Origin: Alistipes_A hominis | GTDB taxonomy: Bacteria > Bacteroidota > Bacteroidia > Bacteroidales > Rikenellaceae | Direction of reading: 5' to 3' | Length of the DNA stretch: 64,000 bases | Assembly: GCF_014288115.1 (NCBI RefSeq) | Contig: NZ_JACOOK010000003.1 | Span: 484,032-548,031, forward strand | Shown: in pieces, positions 34,008 through 42,928 of the stretch | Position numbering within the stretch: position 1 is the first letter of the stretch | Layout of the letters: each line of letters begins with the position of its first letter | Notes under the pieces: generated by a model | The model's input: only the letters and a program-made list of their open reading frames with translations | The model's database searches: none | What the model was told of the DNA's origin: nothing | Translations under genes and position numbers: made by a program

Positions 34008-35084
34008 TTACCACCATTTGCCGCTCGTGGCGACCGTATCGCGAAGACTCGTTTTTTCACCGATCCGGGGCGTGAGAAGTCGGTACGGCCGGCCGGCCGA
34101 TGCTTTGCGGATGTTGTCCAGCGGCTCGTGCCACGGGTGTTTGCACAACGCATACTTCGAGTTGTGCACCGTAAGTACGGTTCGGGGTTTCAGATCGTCG
34201 ATCGCCCGGACCAGTTCGTCGGGCATCAGGTGGATGTAACGCCAATCCCGGTCGTATTGCCCGTTCTCCATGACGGCCAGGTCGATGCCGGGGAATTTTT
34301 CGCCTATCTCCGCGAAATGGGTGTCGTAGCCGCCGTCTCCCGACAGGTAAATCCGCTGCGGGCCGTCTATCATGAACGAGGCCCACAGCGTCCGATCCCT
34401 TTTTAGTATCCGGTTCGAATAGTGCCGGGCGGGCAGGCAGTGTATCGCGAGCCGGTCGTCCGCATACAGCGTGTCGTACCAGTCCATTTCGGCAATGCGC
34501 TCCGGCGGGAATCCCCAGTATTCGAAATGTTCGCCTACGCCCAGGGGGCAGACGACCTTTCCGACGCGGTTTTTCAGCCGTTTTACCGTGTTGTAGTCCA
34601 GGTGATCCCAGTGTTCGTGGGTGACGATCAGGAAGTCGACGTCGGGAATGTTGTCGGGCGTATAGACGTCCGTGCCTTTGAACGGCCGGAACATGAGCGA
34701 CATCGGGGGACGGTTCGTCAGTACCGGATCGACGAGGAACCGCTTGCCGCCGCTCTGGATAAAATAGGACGAATGCCCGAACCATACGACCGTTTCTTCG
34801 TTCCGGTCGAGCCCGTGCAGGTCGGTTTTTACGGTCGGTAGGTCGTTTTCGGGTTTCAGATCGCGCCGTTTACCGAACAAGAAATGCCATATCCCGCTCA
34901 GGCCGCCTTTTTCCGCCGTCGTAATGGGCGTCGGGTGGATGTTATGGAATTTGCCGTCGCGGTAGTTCGGCGAACGCCCGATGCGTTCCAGTCGTTCGCC
35001 TCGCGGCGCCCGGCCGAAGGAGGGGTGGTTCAGTACGGCGGCGGTCGTTCCGGTCAGTACCGCGAGTATAATCAAGAAGATCAT
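34008..35084 (-). CDS. MBL-fold metallohydrolase (UlaG/NAPE-PLD-like)
   Basis: A 358-residue protein with an N-terminal hydrophobic helix (MIFLIILAVLTGTTAAVL), probably a membrane anchor or uncleaved signal, and a metallo-beta-lactamase domain. The metal-binding motif is HEHWDH at 156-161, preceded by VVWFGHSSYFIQ and FLVDPVL. Further ligands are likely in CLPARHYSNR, YLSGDGGYD and VLTVHNSKYAL. The arrangement resembles the UlaG/NAPE-PLD branch, whose substrates range from lactones to phospholipids. It is the last gene of an operon with a lipoprotein and a giant hybrid kinase. Confidence 0.88.
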   Translation of the reverse strand: MIFLIILAVLTGTTAAVLNHPSFGRAPRGERLERIGRSPNYRDGKFHNIHPTPITTAEKGGLSGIWHFLFGKRRDLKPENDLPTVKTDLHGLDRNEETVVWFGHSSYFIQSGGKRFLVDPVLTNRPPMSLMFRPFKGTDVYTPDNIPDVDFLIVTHEHWDHLDYNTVKRLKNRVGKVVCPLGVGEHFEYWGFPPERIAEMDWYDTLYADDRLAIHCLPARHYSNRILKRDRTLWASFMIDGPQRIYLSGDGGYDTHFAEIGEKFPGIDLAVMENGQYDRDWRYIHLMPDELVRAIDDLKPRTVLTVHNSKYALCKHPWHEPLDNIRKASAGRPYRLLTPRIGEKTSLRDTVATSGKWW

Positions 35085-35118
35085 CGGTTTTTTCGTCGAA
35101 TGGGAAATATTCGTTTAA

Positions 35119-35820
35119 TTAGTACGGATCATATACGACGCCTAAATTGCCGTCCAGGTCGTAACAGTAGAATTTTCCGTTCCGGATTACGTAGAATTCA
35201 TCCGGGGAATCCGCCGCATGATATGTTTTGGCGCCGTTCCTCGTCCGAACTTCCAACTCCTGCAAGCTGTGGGAACCGTCCGCGAAAGCATTGTCGAGAT
35301 AATGTCTGCCGCCTTGTTCGTAAACGGTATAAACGCTGGAAAACTGATCCCTGAAACGGCCCAGTACCGTTTTGTCGTCCGAGTCGGACGGCTGCTTGCG
35401 TCTGTCGGCCGTTTCGGTCTTTTGCTCCGGCTCGTTCAGGGAATCGACCGAAGAATCGGCCGGAGGCGCATCGGTTTCCTGTCCGTTTCGAGTCTCTTCC
35501 CCGGATTTCAGCCTGGTGACGACCGAGTCCCCGTTCATCGAAGTCGCCGCGTAAGAAGGGGCCGATCCGTATTCTTTGTATTCGATGAACAGAGCGGTGT
35601 ATTTTACGTCGGTGTTTTTCCGGATATTCGACGCGATCAGGCTCAGCCGGGCGGCGTCGTACTGCTGCCCGTCGGTCAGTACCTCGTAAAAGATAAGATT
35701 TTCGTATGTTCTCGTGCTCGCCCTGTCTGTTTTATAGGCGGGGGGTTCCATCCTCGTGATGTCGCAGGATTGCAGCAGAAGTCCGGACAGGATGCTGAGA
35801 CAGCATGTAATGTTTTTCAT
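35119..35820 (-). CDS. Putative lipoprotein, unknown function
   Basis: A 233-residue exported protein with lipobox LLLQSC at residues 14-19. The mature part has an N-terminal mixed alpha/beta region. A low-complexity charged stretch (about 105-150, rich in S, D, E, K) follows, and the C-terminus ends in beta-hairpin-like YVIRNGKFYCYDLDGNLG. No family is recognised. It lies 34 bases before the MBL gene and 49 bases after the giant hybrid kinase gene, so it is probably co-transcribed with both. Confidence 0.7.
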   Translation of the reverse strand: MKNITCCLSILSGLLLQSCDITRMEPPAYKTDRASTRTYENLIFYEVLTDGQQYDAARLSLIASNIRKNTDVKYTALFIEYKEYGSAPSYAATSMNGDSVVTRLKSGEETRNGQETDAPPADSSVDSLNEPEQKTETADRRKQPSDSDDKTVLGRFRDQFSSVYTVYEQGGRHYLDNAFADGSHSLQELEVRTRNGAKTYHAADSPDEFYVIRNGKFYCYDLDGNLGVVYDPY

Positions 35821-35869
35821 AGGCGAAACGGTGTTTTGTTTTTTTGCGGGCGGCCGGTCCCGCGTCGGT

Positions 35870-38800
35870 TTAGGGTTTATGACAGTATTTTCGCAGTACG
35901 GCCATGAGTTTCGTCTTGTCGATGGGTTTCAGGAGGTATTCGTTGCATCCGGCTTCGAGCGCTGCCAACTGATCCGTGTCGAAAGCGTGGGCCGTCAGGG
36001 CGACGATCGGGATCTCCGGATCGAATTTCCTGATTTCCGCGGTAGCCGTCAGCCCGTCCATCACGGGCATTCTCATATCCATCAGCACCAGGTCGGCCCG
36101 CCCGCTCCCGGCGATTTCCACGGCTTCCCGGCCGTTCTTCGCATGGATCAGGTCGAAGCGCTTCTCCAGCAGGGCCGAAACCAGCCGGTAATTGCTCGGA
36201 ATATCCTCTGCGACCAGGATCGTTTTACGTTCGGGGATATCCGGCGTTTCGGTCAGGGAGTCCAATTGCTTCTCAAAAGGCTGGACTTCGGCATTGCAAG
36301 GCAACACGGCCCAGAAAAGCGATCCTTCGCCGTAGCGCGATTCGTACCCTACGTAGCCTCCCATCGATTCGGCGATCGCCTTGCAGATCGAAAGGCCCAG
36401 ACCCGTTCCCTGGGCGAATTCGTCCAGCTTTTCGAAACGGTGGAATACTTTGTGCTTTTTATCTTCCGGGATTCCGATGCCGCTGTCTTTCACGTAGAGC
36501 CGGATGCCTTCGTCTTTCGATTCGTACCCCATCTCGATAAATCCTTTCCGGGTGTATTTGATCGCGTTGGTCACGTAGTTGGTCATGATTTGGGCGATAC
36601 GGTTCTTGTCCAGCCTGACTTTACAGCCGGAGTAGGGGTTGCTTGCTATCAGCCGTACGCCGGGATTGGTCATGCGCTGTTTCATCGAGGTCACCATGTC
36701 GTCGAAATATTCCGACAGGTCGAAGTCCTCGTATTGCAGTTCGACCGATCCCGATTCGATTTTCGACAAATCCAGAATATCGTTGATCAGTTTCAGCAGC
36801 AGTTCGTTGTTGATATGGATGATTTTGATGTATTCCTCCTTCTCCTGCTGTTCGGTCGTTTCCATCAACAAGCCGGAGAATCCGACGATGGCGTTCAGCG
36901 GCGTACGGATCTCGTGGCTCATGTTGGCCAGAAAAGCCGATTTCAGTTTGTCGGACTGCTCAGCGAGCGCTTTGGCCTGTTTCAGTTCTTTGATCATCCG
37001 TTCGCGTTCGGTCACGTCGTCTATGCGGACTACGACTCCGTCGATCGTCCGGTCGCTTCTGAATACGGGAGTTGCGAATACTTCGACCGTATGTCCGTTG
37101 TCGAACGTGAATTTGGCCTGTTCCATCTGACGCGAGCGCATCGAAAGCTGCATGACGCAGTTTTCGCAGGGCGACGTGCGGCCGCGGGTGCTTTGGTAGC
37201 AGATCGTGCCTTTCCGGTAGGCTTTGTGCGACAGACTGGCCGAACACATCGAGATATTTTCCCATTGGACGATGTAATCCGTAGAGATGTACGCCAGGCC
37301 GGAGTTGGCGTTGTTGAGCACCATTTCGTTTTGTCGGATCAGGTGGTTCAATTCCTCGCGGTTCTTCAAAAGGGTCAGTTCGGTCTGCTTGTGTTCCTCG
37401 ATGTTGATCGTCATGCCGAACATATAGGTATATGGGATATCGTCGCGCAGGGTCGTTTCGAGCATGCCGCGCGTTTGCCACCATTCGTAAACGCCGCTGT
37501 TGCGGAGATCGGCCCGGTACTCCACGTTCCATTCGTCGGTCTCGTTACGGATCAGCCTCTGGATGGACTCCATAAAGAGTTTTCGTTCGTCCGGATGAAT
37601 GAAACGTATGAATTTTTCGAGTGAATCGGAGTGTAAAATATCGCGTCCGAACTTGTCGGAACCTTCGCCGAAACTGATCTTGTCCTTCTCCGGTTCGTAG
37701 AACCAGGTGTACGCATTCATCGCCTCCATCGTGATGTTGAGCACTTTGGCGCGGCGTTCGATGTCGTTCTGCAGGCTTTGATCCCAGCGGACGTTCAGCA
37801 GCAGGCGCCTGCCGTCGTCGTAAACGACGCTTTTGCGGACGAGCGTGTCGTAGACGCGTCCGTCTTTCAGTTCGATATGCTCCAATCCGAAATAGGGCTT
37901 GCCGGTGGCGAAGACCTCCTTGTCGGTCTTTTCGATACGGGCCACCTTGTCGGGATCCATCACGTCGTAAGTGGTCGTATCCTCGCTGGTGCCGAACAGG
38001 CGCTTGCTCTCGTCGTTGCAGAAAACGTAACGGAAATTGTCGTCGACGTCCTTGATGTGGATCGAGACGGGGATGCTGTTGAGGATGGTTTCCTGCAGTT
38101 GTTTCTTTTTTTGGAGTTCCGTATTGTTTTTGCGCGTGCCGATGAACTTCGTCGCCTTCCCTTCTCCGTCCTTCTGATAAGAGGAGCCGTTGATGGTGCA
38201 ATATTGCCATTCGTCGGGGTATCCGGGAAGTTTGATCCGGACGTCGAACTTGAAAGAACAGGCTTCCCCCGCGCACATCTTTTGCAGGGTCTCCAGGGCG
38301 GGGGCTTCGTCTCCGGGATAGATGCAACTCAGGTAGTCGTCGATAGTGAGCGGTCGGGCATGATCGTAGCCGTTGAGCGGTTCGTTGTCGCTGAAAAAGA
38401 GTCTTTGCCGTACGTCGAACTCCCAGAGCATGATGTCGGCATCCTGCATTGCCAGCTCCATCTTGCGTTTGTTTTGGCGGAGTTCGTCGTCGGTATGTTC
38501 CTGTTCAGTCACGTCGCGGACGATGAAAACGTAATTTTCGATTCGTCCGGAAGCGTCGATCACGGGATGTCCGTCGCATTCGATCTGCAGGACGCCCTCC
38601 TGCGAAGTAGCGTAGAAGCCGGCGTCTTTCACCGCGTCGAAATGGTAAGCGAAGGTCGCATGGGTATTTATTCCTTTCGTCACGCCTTCTTTTATTTCGA
38701 TGGGCAGGTTCGGATTGTCCTGGATGTTGATCCGCGAGAGGTCGAAATTTTCTTTGTCGAGCCCGAAGATCCGGTAATCGGTATCGTTCAGGAACAGAAG

Positions 38801-40036
38801 CCGCCCGTCCGTTCCGTAAACCTCGACGCCTACGGGCAGCGAGTCCAGAATGGTTTTGGTTTGCCGGTACAGGTTTTCATACTCGTTCCGCAGCGACACG
38901 CGTTCGGTGACGTTTTCGATTTTCAGTACGACGCCTTCCACCGTTCCGTTGCCGGCGACAACCGGACTGGCCGTCATGTCGATCCATATCCGCGATTGAA
39001 TCCTCTTTTCGATGCGCTGCACGGTTTTTTCCCGGAATGCCGCTTCGACGAATTTCCGGGTGTGCGAATTTTGCATCCGGTGTTCGTTTTTGTAGCACGG
39101 CTCGCCGACCTCGAAAAAGCGGGTGCCGTCGTCGAATTCGGGCGGCAGCACATGGGCGGTGTTTTCCCAGGCCACCCGGTAATCGGGCGTGATGTAGACG
39201 AAGCCGCAGGCGGCGTTGTTCATGATCAGCGCATTCTGTTTGAGCAGCTCCTCGCGGCCGTTTTTATCGGCCAGTTCCCGCGTAACGTCTTTCTGCGAGC
39301 CGACGATAACCGAAACTTTTCCGTCGGGCGCGTATTCCTGCGCCATGGCGTGTACGTTGATCCAGATTTGTTTGCCGTGGATGTCGGTGATCGGCAAAGT
39401 CGCTTCGGCCCGGTCGGTTTCCCCGCCGGTTATTTTCCCGAACAGTTCGGATACCCGGTGGCGGTACTGCGGGTCGATCCGGGCGAGGAACTCGTCGTAA
39501 GTCAGGCGGTCTCCGATCACCTCGTTATCGTGTTTGGTCGAAATAATCCCTTTTTCCACGTCGAAACTCCAGGAAGCGAGCCCTCCGACCGTCATGGCCA
39601 GCGAAAGTTCGTTCCGGATCATGCGTTCGGTTTCCAGTTGTTTTTTGACGGCCGGGGTCGTGTTGCGCACATAAGAGATGACATGGTTTTCGCCGAGCGG
39701 GGCGACTCCCGATTCGATGTATTCGCCGTCCACTTCGTATTCGAATCGCCCGGGTTCTCCGGTCGCCAGCACCCGGTCGAAAATTTCGTTGAACTTCACG
39801 AACTGGTCGTGCAGCAGGGAGGATTCGTCGTTGATGTAATCCATGATATTGCTGCCTATGTACGACTCTATGCGGTATTTCTCGATGGATACGGAAGACG
39901 GATGGTAAACTTCGATGAGATTCTTGTTTCGGTCGTACAGAAAAGTCGTCAGCGGCAACGTTCCGAGAATGGACCGGTATAATTCCGCGGCTTGTTCGGC
40001 CGGGAGGGATTCGTTTAAGGGTTTGGAGATCTTCAT
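35870..40036 (-). CDS. Giant cytosolic multi-PAS hybrid histidine kinase
   Basis: A 1388-residue kinase without signal peptide or membrane helix. At least six PAS/PAC modules fill residues about 15-1005, recognisable by repeated endings such as VISYVRNTTPA, VIVGSQKDVTRE, VVLKIENVTER, VFIVRDVTEQE and VVVRIDDVTER. The last PAS holds the cysteine pattern CYQSTRGRTSPCENC. HisKA follows with His1041 in SHEIRTPLN, then an ATPase domain with KDSGIGIP and GTGLGLSI. A receiver with Asp1320 (LVLMDMRMP) completes the protein. No output domain is present, so an HPt or separate regulator is required. Downstream are a lipoprotein and an MBL hydrolase. Confidence 0.93.
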   Translation of the reverse strand: MKISKPLNESLPAEQAAELYRSILGTLPLTTFLYDRNKNLIEVYHPSSVSIEKYRIESYIGSNIMDYINDESSLLHDQFVKFNEIFDRVLATGEPGRFEYEVDGEYIESGVAPLGENHVISYVRNTTPAVKKQLETERMIRNELSLAMTVGGLASWSFDVEKGIISTKHDNEVIGDRLTYDEFLARIDPQYRHRVSELFGKITGGETDRAEATLPITDIHGKQIWINVHAMAQEYAPDGKVSVIVGSQKDVTRELADKNGREELLKQNALIMNNAACGFVYITPDYRVAWENTAHVLPPEFDDGTRFFEVGEPCYKNEHRMQNSHTRKFVEAAFREKTVQRIEKRIQSRIWIDMTASPVVAGNGTVEGVVLKIENVTERVSLRNEYENLYRQTKTILDSLPVGVEVYGTDGRLLFLNDTDYRIFGLDKENFDLSRINIQDNPNLPIEIKEGVTKGINTHATFAYHFDAVKDAGFYATSQEGVLQIECDGHPVIDASGRIENYVFIVRDVTEQEHTDDELRQNKRKMELAMQDADIMLWEFDVRQRLFFSDNEPLNGYDHARPLTIDDYLSCIYPGDEAPALETLQKMCAGEACSFKFDVRIKLPGYPDEWQYCTINGSSYQKDGEGKATKFIGTRKNNTELQKKKQLQETILNSIPVSIHIKDVDDNFRYVFCNDESKRLFGTSEDTTTYDVMDPDKVARIEKTDKEVFATGKPYFGLEHIELKDGRVYDTLVRKSVVYDDGRRLLLNVRWDQSLQNDIERRAKVLNITMEAMNAYTWFYEPEKDKISFGEGSDKFGRDILHSDSLEKFIRFIHPDERKLFMESIQRLIRNETDEWNVEYRADLRNSGVYEWWQTRGMLETTLRDDIPYTYMFGMTINIEEHKQTELTLLKNREELNHLIRQNEMVLNNANSGLAYISTDYIVQWENISMCSASLSHKAYRKGTICYQSTRGRTSPCENCVMQLSMRSRQMEQAKFTFDNGHTVEVFATPVFRSDRTIDGVVVRIDDVTERERMIKELKQAKALAEQSDKLKSAFLANMSHEIRTPLNAIVGFSGLLMETTEQQEKEEYIKIIHINNELLLKLINDILDLSKIESGSVELQYEDFDLSEYFDDMVTSMKQRMTNPGVRLIASNPYSGCKVRLDKNRIAQIMTNYVTNAIKYTRKGFIEMGYESKDEGIRLYVKDSGIGIPEDKKHKVFHRFEKLDEFAQGTGLGLSICKAIAESMGGYVGYESRYGEGSLFWAVLPCNAEVQPFEKQLDSLTETPDIPERKTILVAEDIPSNYRLVSALLEKRFDLIHAKNGREAVEIAGSGRADLVLMDMRMPVMDGLTATAEIRKFDPEIPIVALTAHAFDTDQLAALEAGCNEYLLKPIDKTKLMAVLRKYCHKP

Positions 40037-40384
40037 GGCGCAGGGAGCTGAAAAAACGGTTTTGTCGGCACGGCTGCGGATCTGTATCTTCTGCGGGGAA
40101 ACAGATCCCTTCGCCCGGCTGCGAAATCGACGAGTCTATTCATTGGGCATGTTATCATGCCGTTACGTTTGTTTTTGTTATAATCCGAGCGTAAAGATAG
40201 TTTTTTAAAATAATTTTTGTAAAATTGTTGCGATTTATCGGACGGACGATTCGATTTTTGTTTCCCAAACGGATGATCCGGCCGGTGTTTTCCGGAAATT
40301 GCAACGATTGCGAGGCTTCCGGAATGATTCGTTTTTTCCGGCGAAACCGTTTTGCCGTCTTGTTATAATAAAATTTCAGAAGAA
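40037..40384. other. Divergent intergenic region
   Basis: AT-rich spacer of 348 bases between the giant kinase (minus) and the GH63-like hydrolase (plus). A near-consensus minus-strand -7 element TATCTTTA lies at 40192-40199. No clear plus-strand promoter or RNA gene is seen. Confidence 0.45.
40192..40199 (-). promoter_or_regulatory. Candidate -7 element of the giant hybrid kinase
   Basis: TATCTTTA on the minus strand, one mismatch from TAnnTTTG, in an AT-rich tract. The -33 region is only T-rich. The leader would be about 150 bases. Confidence 0.35.
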
Positions 40385-41785
40385 ATGAGAACGTTCCGAT
40401 TCGTTTGTTTGTTATTCGTTTGCTGTACCGTATCTTTAGGGGGACGGAGTCAGTCCGGTCAAGAACTGGTAAAAAAGGTGGTTCGGGAGTATAAGATCGA
40501 CGACGCGCGGAAATTTGCGGCGCGGATCGACGAGGTGAACCGCGACATAGCCGACAAAGGCATCGTGCTGTACGAACCCGACAACCGGAAGTTGCTGACC
40601 GGATATGCGTACCACGAGATGTACGACTGGGATCTCTATTTCGAGAATCTCTATATGAGCTATTTCGGAATTTCGGATTACTGTTTTACGAACCTGAAAA
40701 GTTTTCTGAACCAACAGTGCGTCAACGGGTTCATCGCCCGCACGCTGATCGAGAAGCGCGAACGTCAGCATTTCAAACCGTTTCTGGCGCAGATCGCCGA
40801 ACTGGGTTCGCGGCAGACCGGAGATTATACGTGGCTCGAAGAGAAAGGCGACCGGGGGAGGGTGCAGATCGGACCCGCATTCAAAGGGATTTCGTATTTC
40901 GATCAGTTGATGCTGAGCATCGACTACTGGACGCGGTACTGCGATTTCGACCGGAACGGACTGCCGGTCTGGAACAGTTCCGATCACAGCGGCATGGACA
41001 ACCAGATCAGTCGGGCGGGCAAGTTGGACGATTTCCGTTACGAGGGAGTCGATCTTGCCTGTTATGTTTACCGCGAACTGAAGGCGATGCAACTGATCGC
41101 CGAACGGCTGGGTAAGACGGAGAAGGCCGGGGAACTCGGCGTGCGCGCCGCTTTGCTGGCCGATAAGATCAATACGATTTTTTGGGACGAGCGGGACGGA
41201 TTTTATTACGACCGCGACGAACATACGGGGGAACTGGTGAAGGTGAAATCCGCGGCCGGATTCCTGCCGTTGTGGGCGGGCATCGTCTCCCCGCGCCGCG
41301 CCGAACGGCTGGTCAAGGAGCACCTGACCAATCCCGAAGAGTTCTGGATCGAGTTTCCGATAGCCTGTTACGCCAAGACCGAACCCGACTACGTGCAGGG
41401 GGATATCCGCGATTGGGGCTGCAATTGGCGGGGTTCGACGTGGATTCCGACCAACTATATGATTATGCACGGACTGATCGACTACGGGTACGCGGACATC
41501 GCCCGCGAACTGGCTCGCAAGACCGTCGAGCTGGTCTATCGGCGCAACGAGGTGACGCGGGAATTCTACAACGGCGAGAGCGGCGAAGGACTCGGCCTGA
41601 AACGTTTCTGGGGGTGGTCGGCGCTGGCTTACCTGATGCCTTTCGAGTGTGAAATGGGGTACGATCCGAGCAAGTTGGACGGCTCTTCGCTCCGGCCGTT
41701 GGGAAAAGAGCTTTTCGGTCTGGAATTCCCGGCTTCGGACAATCCGCGCCCGATCAGTACGCAACTGTCGCCGGGCGGCTATTAA
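40385..41785 (+). CDS. Exported GH63/trehalase-like (alpha/alpha)6 glycosidase
   Basis: A 466-residue protein with signal peptide MRTFRFVCLLFVCCTVSLGGR. The body looks like the MGH1/GH63-GH37 barrel: YHEMYDWDLYFENLYMSYFG (cf. the WDxxF motif), GLPVWNSSDHSGMDNQ, and CNWRGSTWIPTNYMIMHGL near residue 345. EVTREFYNGESGEGLGLKRFWGWSALAY follows, a typical C-terminal catalytic region. Such enzymes act on alpha-glucosides, mannosylglycerate or trehalose. The substrate here is not clear. An ATG 11 codons upstream exists, but the signal peptide starts cleanly at 40385. A strong terminator follows the gene. Confidence 0.82.
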   Translation: MRTFRFVCLLFVCCTVSLGGRSQSGQELVKKVVREYKIDDARKFAARIDEVNRDIADKGIVLYEPDNRKLLTGYAYHEMYDWDLYFENLYMSYFGISDYCFTNLKSFLNQQCVNGFIARTLIEKRERQHFKPFLAQIAELGSRQTGDYTWLEEKGDRGRVQIGPAFKGISYFDQLMLSIDYWTRYCDFDRNGLPVWNSSDHSGMDNQISRAGKLDDFRYEGVDLACYVYRELKAMQLIAERLGKTEKAGELGVRAALLADKINTIFWDERDGFYYDRDEHTGELVKVKSAAGFLPLWAGIVSPRRAERLVKEHLTNPEEFWIEFPIACYAKTEPDYVQGDIRDWGCNWRGSTWIPTNYMIMHGLIDYGYADIARELARKTVELVYRRNEVTREFYNGESGEGLGLKRFWGWSALAYLMPFECEMGYDPSKLDGSSLRPLGKELFGLEFPASDNPRPISTQLSPGGY

Positions 41786-41867
41786 CGGAAATCGTTTCGA
41801 TGCCGGAAGCGCCGGGGTGCCAAAGCCGCGTTCCGGAGGTTTGCCGGGATTCTGACGTGGAGCCGGC

Positions 41868-41909
41868 GCAGCGACCGAACCGCAATCGCGGTTCGGTCGC
41901 TGCGTTTTT
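41868..41909 (+). terminator. Rho-independent terminator after the GH63-like gene
   Basis: A 16-bp perfect stem (GCAGCGACCGAACCGC and its reverse complement) with an AATC loop, followed by GTTTTTC. A strong intrinsic terminator. Confidence 0.85.
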
Positions 41910-42048
41910 CGGCGTATCCGGCGGGATAAATAACGGGGTCGGCATCCCCTAAACGTATTGCAATGTGCAGACGCCTTCGCTATTATTTGTTGATAATTAG
42001 ATTCTTGTTGTGTGTGAACGGTTCTGTTACCGTATTGTGTACGATAAG

Positions 42049-42080
42049 TTTGGATTTGTAATTGCGGGTTGCTATTTTTG
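42049..42080 (+). promoter_or_regulatory. Full-consensus promoter of the xylose operon
   Basis: TTTG at 42049-42052, exactly 20 bases, then TATTTTTG at 42073-42080, matching TTTG-N20-TAnnTTTG. Predicted start near 42087, inside a direct repeat that may be an operator. Confidence 0.75.
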
Positions 42081-42098
42081 TATAGATAGCGTATAGAT
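42080..42098 (+). promoter_or_regulatory. Direct repeat overlapping the xyl transcription start
   Basis: GTATAGAT-AGC-GTATAGAT, an 8-base direct repeat with an 11-base period (one helical turn), overlapping the predicted transcription start. It is a candidate operator for the adjacent Nudix-type regulator. The match to a known operator was not checked. Confidence 0.45.
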
Positions 42099-42137
42099 TA
42101 CACTTTGACCTCCTCGCCGGTCATTAAAAACGAAGCC

Positions 42138-42884
42138 ATGTCTCCGCAAACGAATCATTCCCTGTCGGTGGATTGCGTTATTTTCGGTTTCGACGGTCAT
42201 TCGCTCAAAGTGCTGCTCGTCGAACGAGAGTTCGTCGACGGCCGAGGCGAAAAGATCGTCGATTACAAGTTGCCGGGCAACCTGATCTTCGAGAACGAAG
42301 ATCTGCGTACTTCGGCTTACCGTACGCTGGCCGAATACACGTCCACGCGCGATATCTACCTGCGCCAGCTTCATGTGTTTTCCCGGCCGGATCGGGTTTC
42401 GGGAGACGAACTGCGTTGGTTGAACGAATACTATCGCGTGAATACAACCCGCGTGGTCACGGTGGCCTACTATTCGCTGGTCAAGCTGGACAGCCGGCTG
42501 ATCGCCTGCGCGGCGGACAAAGGCGCGCGGTGGTTCGACGTCGAATCGGTCAACCGGCTGGCTATGGATCATAAGACGATCCTCGCGCAGGCCTTGGAGA
42601 TGCTCAACCGGCAGTTGATGACCGAGCCGATCGCGTTCGAACTGCTGTCGAGCCGGTTTACGCTGCGTCAGTTGCAGATGCTGTACGAGGCTATCTTGGG
42701 GATCGAGATCGACAACCGGAATTTTCGTAAGAAAGTGTTGTCGTCCGGCTACATCCGCGAAACCGGCGAGAAAGAGAAAAACGTATCTCACAAGCCGGCT
42801 GCGTATTACACGTTCGATAAGCAGAAGTACCAGAAAGACGTCCGGCAGAAATTCCGGCTCAATTTTATCAACTGGCAGCTTTAG
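42138..42884 (+). CDS. Nudix-domain (NrtR-type) sugar-responsive regulator
   Basis: A 248-residue regulator with an N-terminal Nudix-like domain (SVDCVIFGFDGHSLKVLLVER, then LPGNLIFENEDLRTSAYRTLAEYT). The catalytic Nudix box REX2EEXGU is degenerate. A C-terminal winged helix (FTLRQLQMLYEAILGIEIDNRNFRKKV) follows. This is the NrtR architecture, which in Bacteroides includes AraR, the L-arabinose regulator. Gene order with xylB-xylA-xylE suggests a xylose-responsive member. The ATG at 42138 is chosen over an in-frame TTG 11 codons upstream. It probably autoregulates the operon through the direct repeat at its promoter. Confidence 0.88.
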   Translation: MSPQTNHSLSVDCVIFGFDGHSLKVLLVEREFVDGRGEKIVDYKLPGNLIFENEDLRTSAYRTLAEYTSTRDIYLRQLHVFSRPDRVSGDELRWLNEYYRVNTTRVVTVAYYSLVKLDSRLIACAADKGARWFDVESVNRLAMDHKTILAQALEMLNRQLMTEPIAFELLSSRFTLRQLQMLYEAILGIEIDNRNFRKKVLSSGYIRETGEKEKNVSHKPAAYYTFDKQKYQKDVRQKFRLNFINWQL

Positions 42885-42928
42885 CTTCGGAACGACGTTT
42901 TGCATAACCCGTTTTGATACTTAAATAA

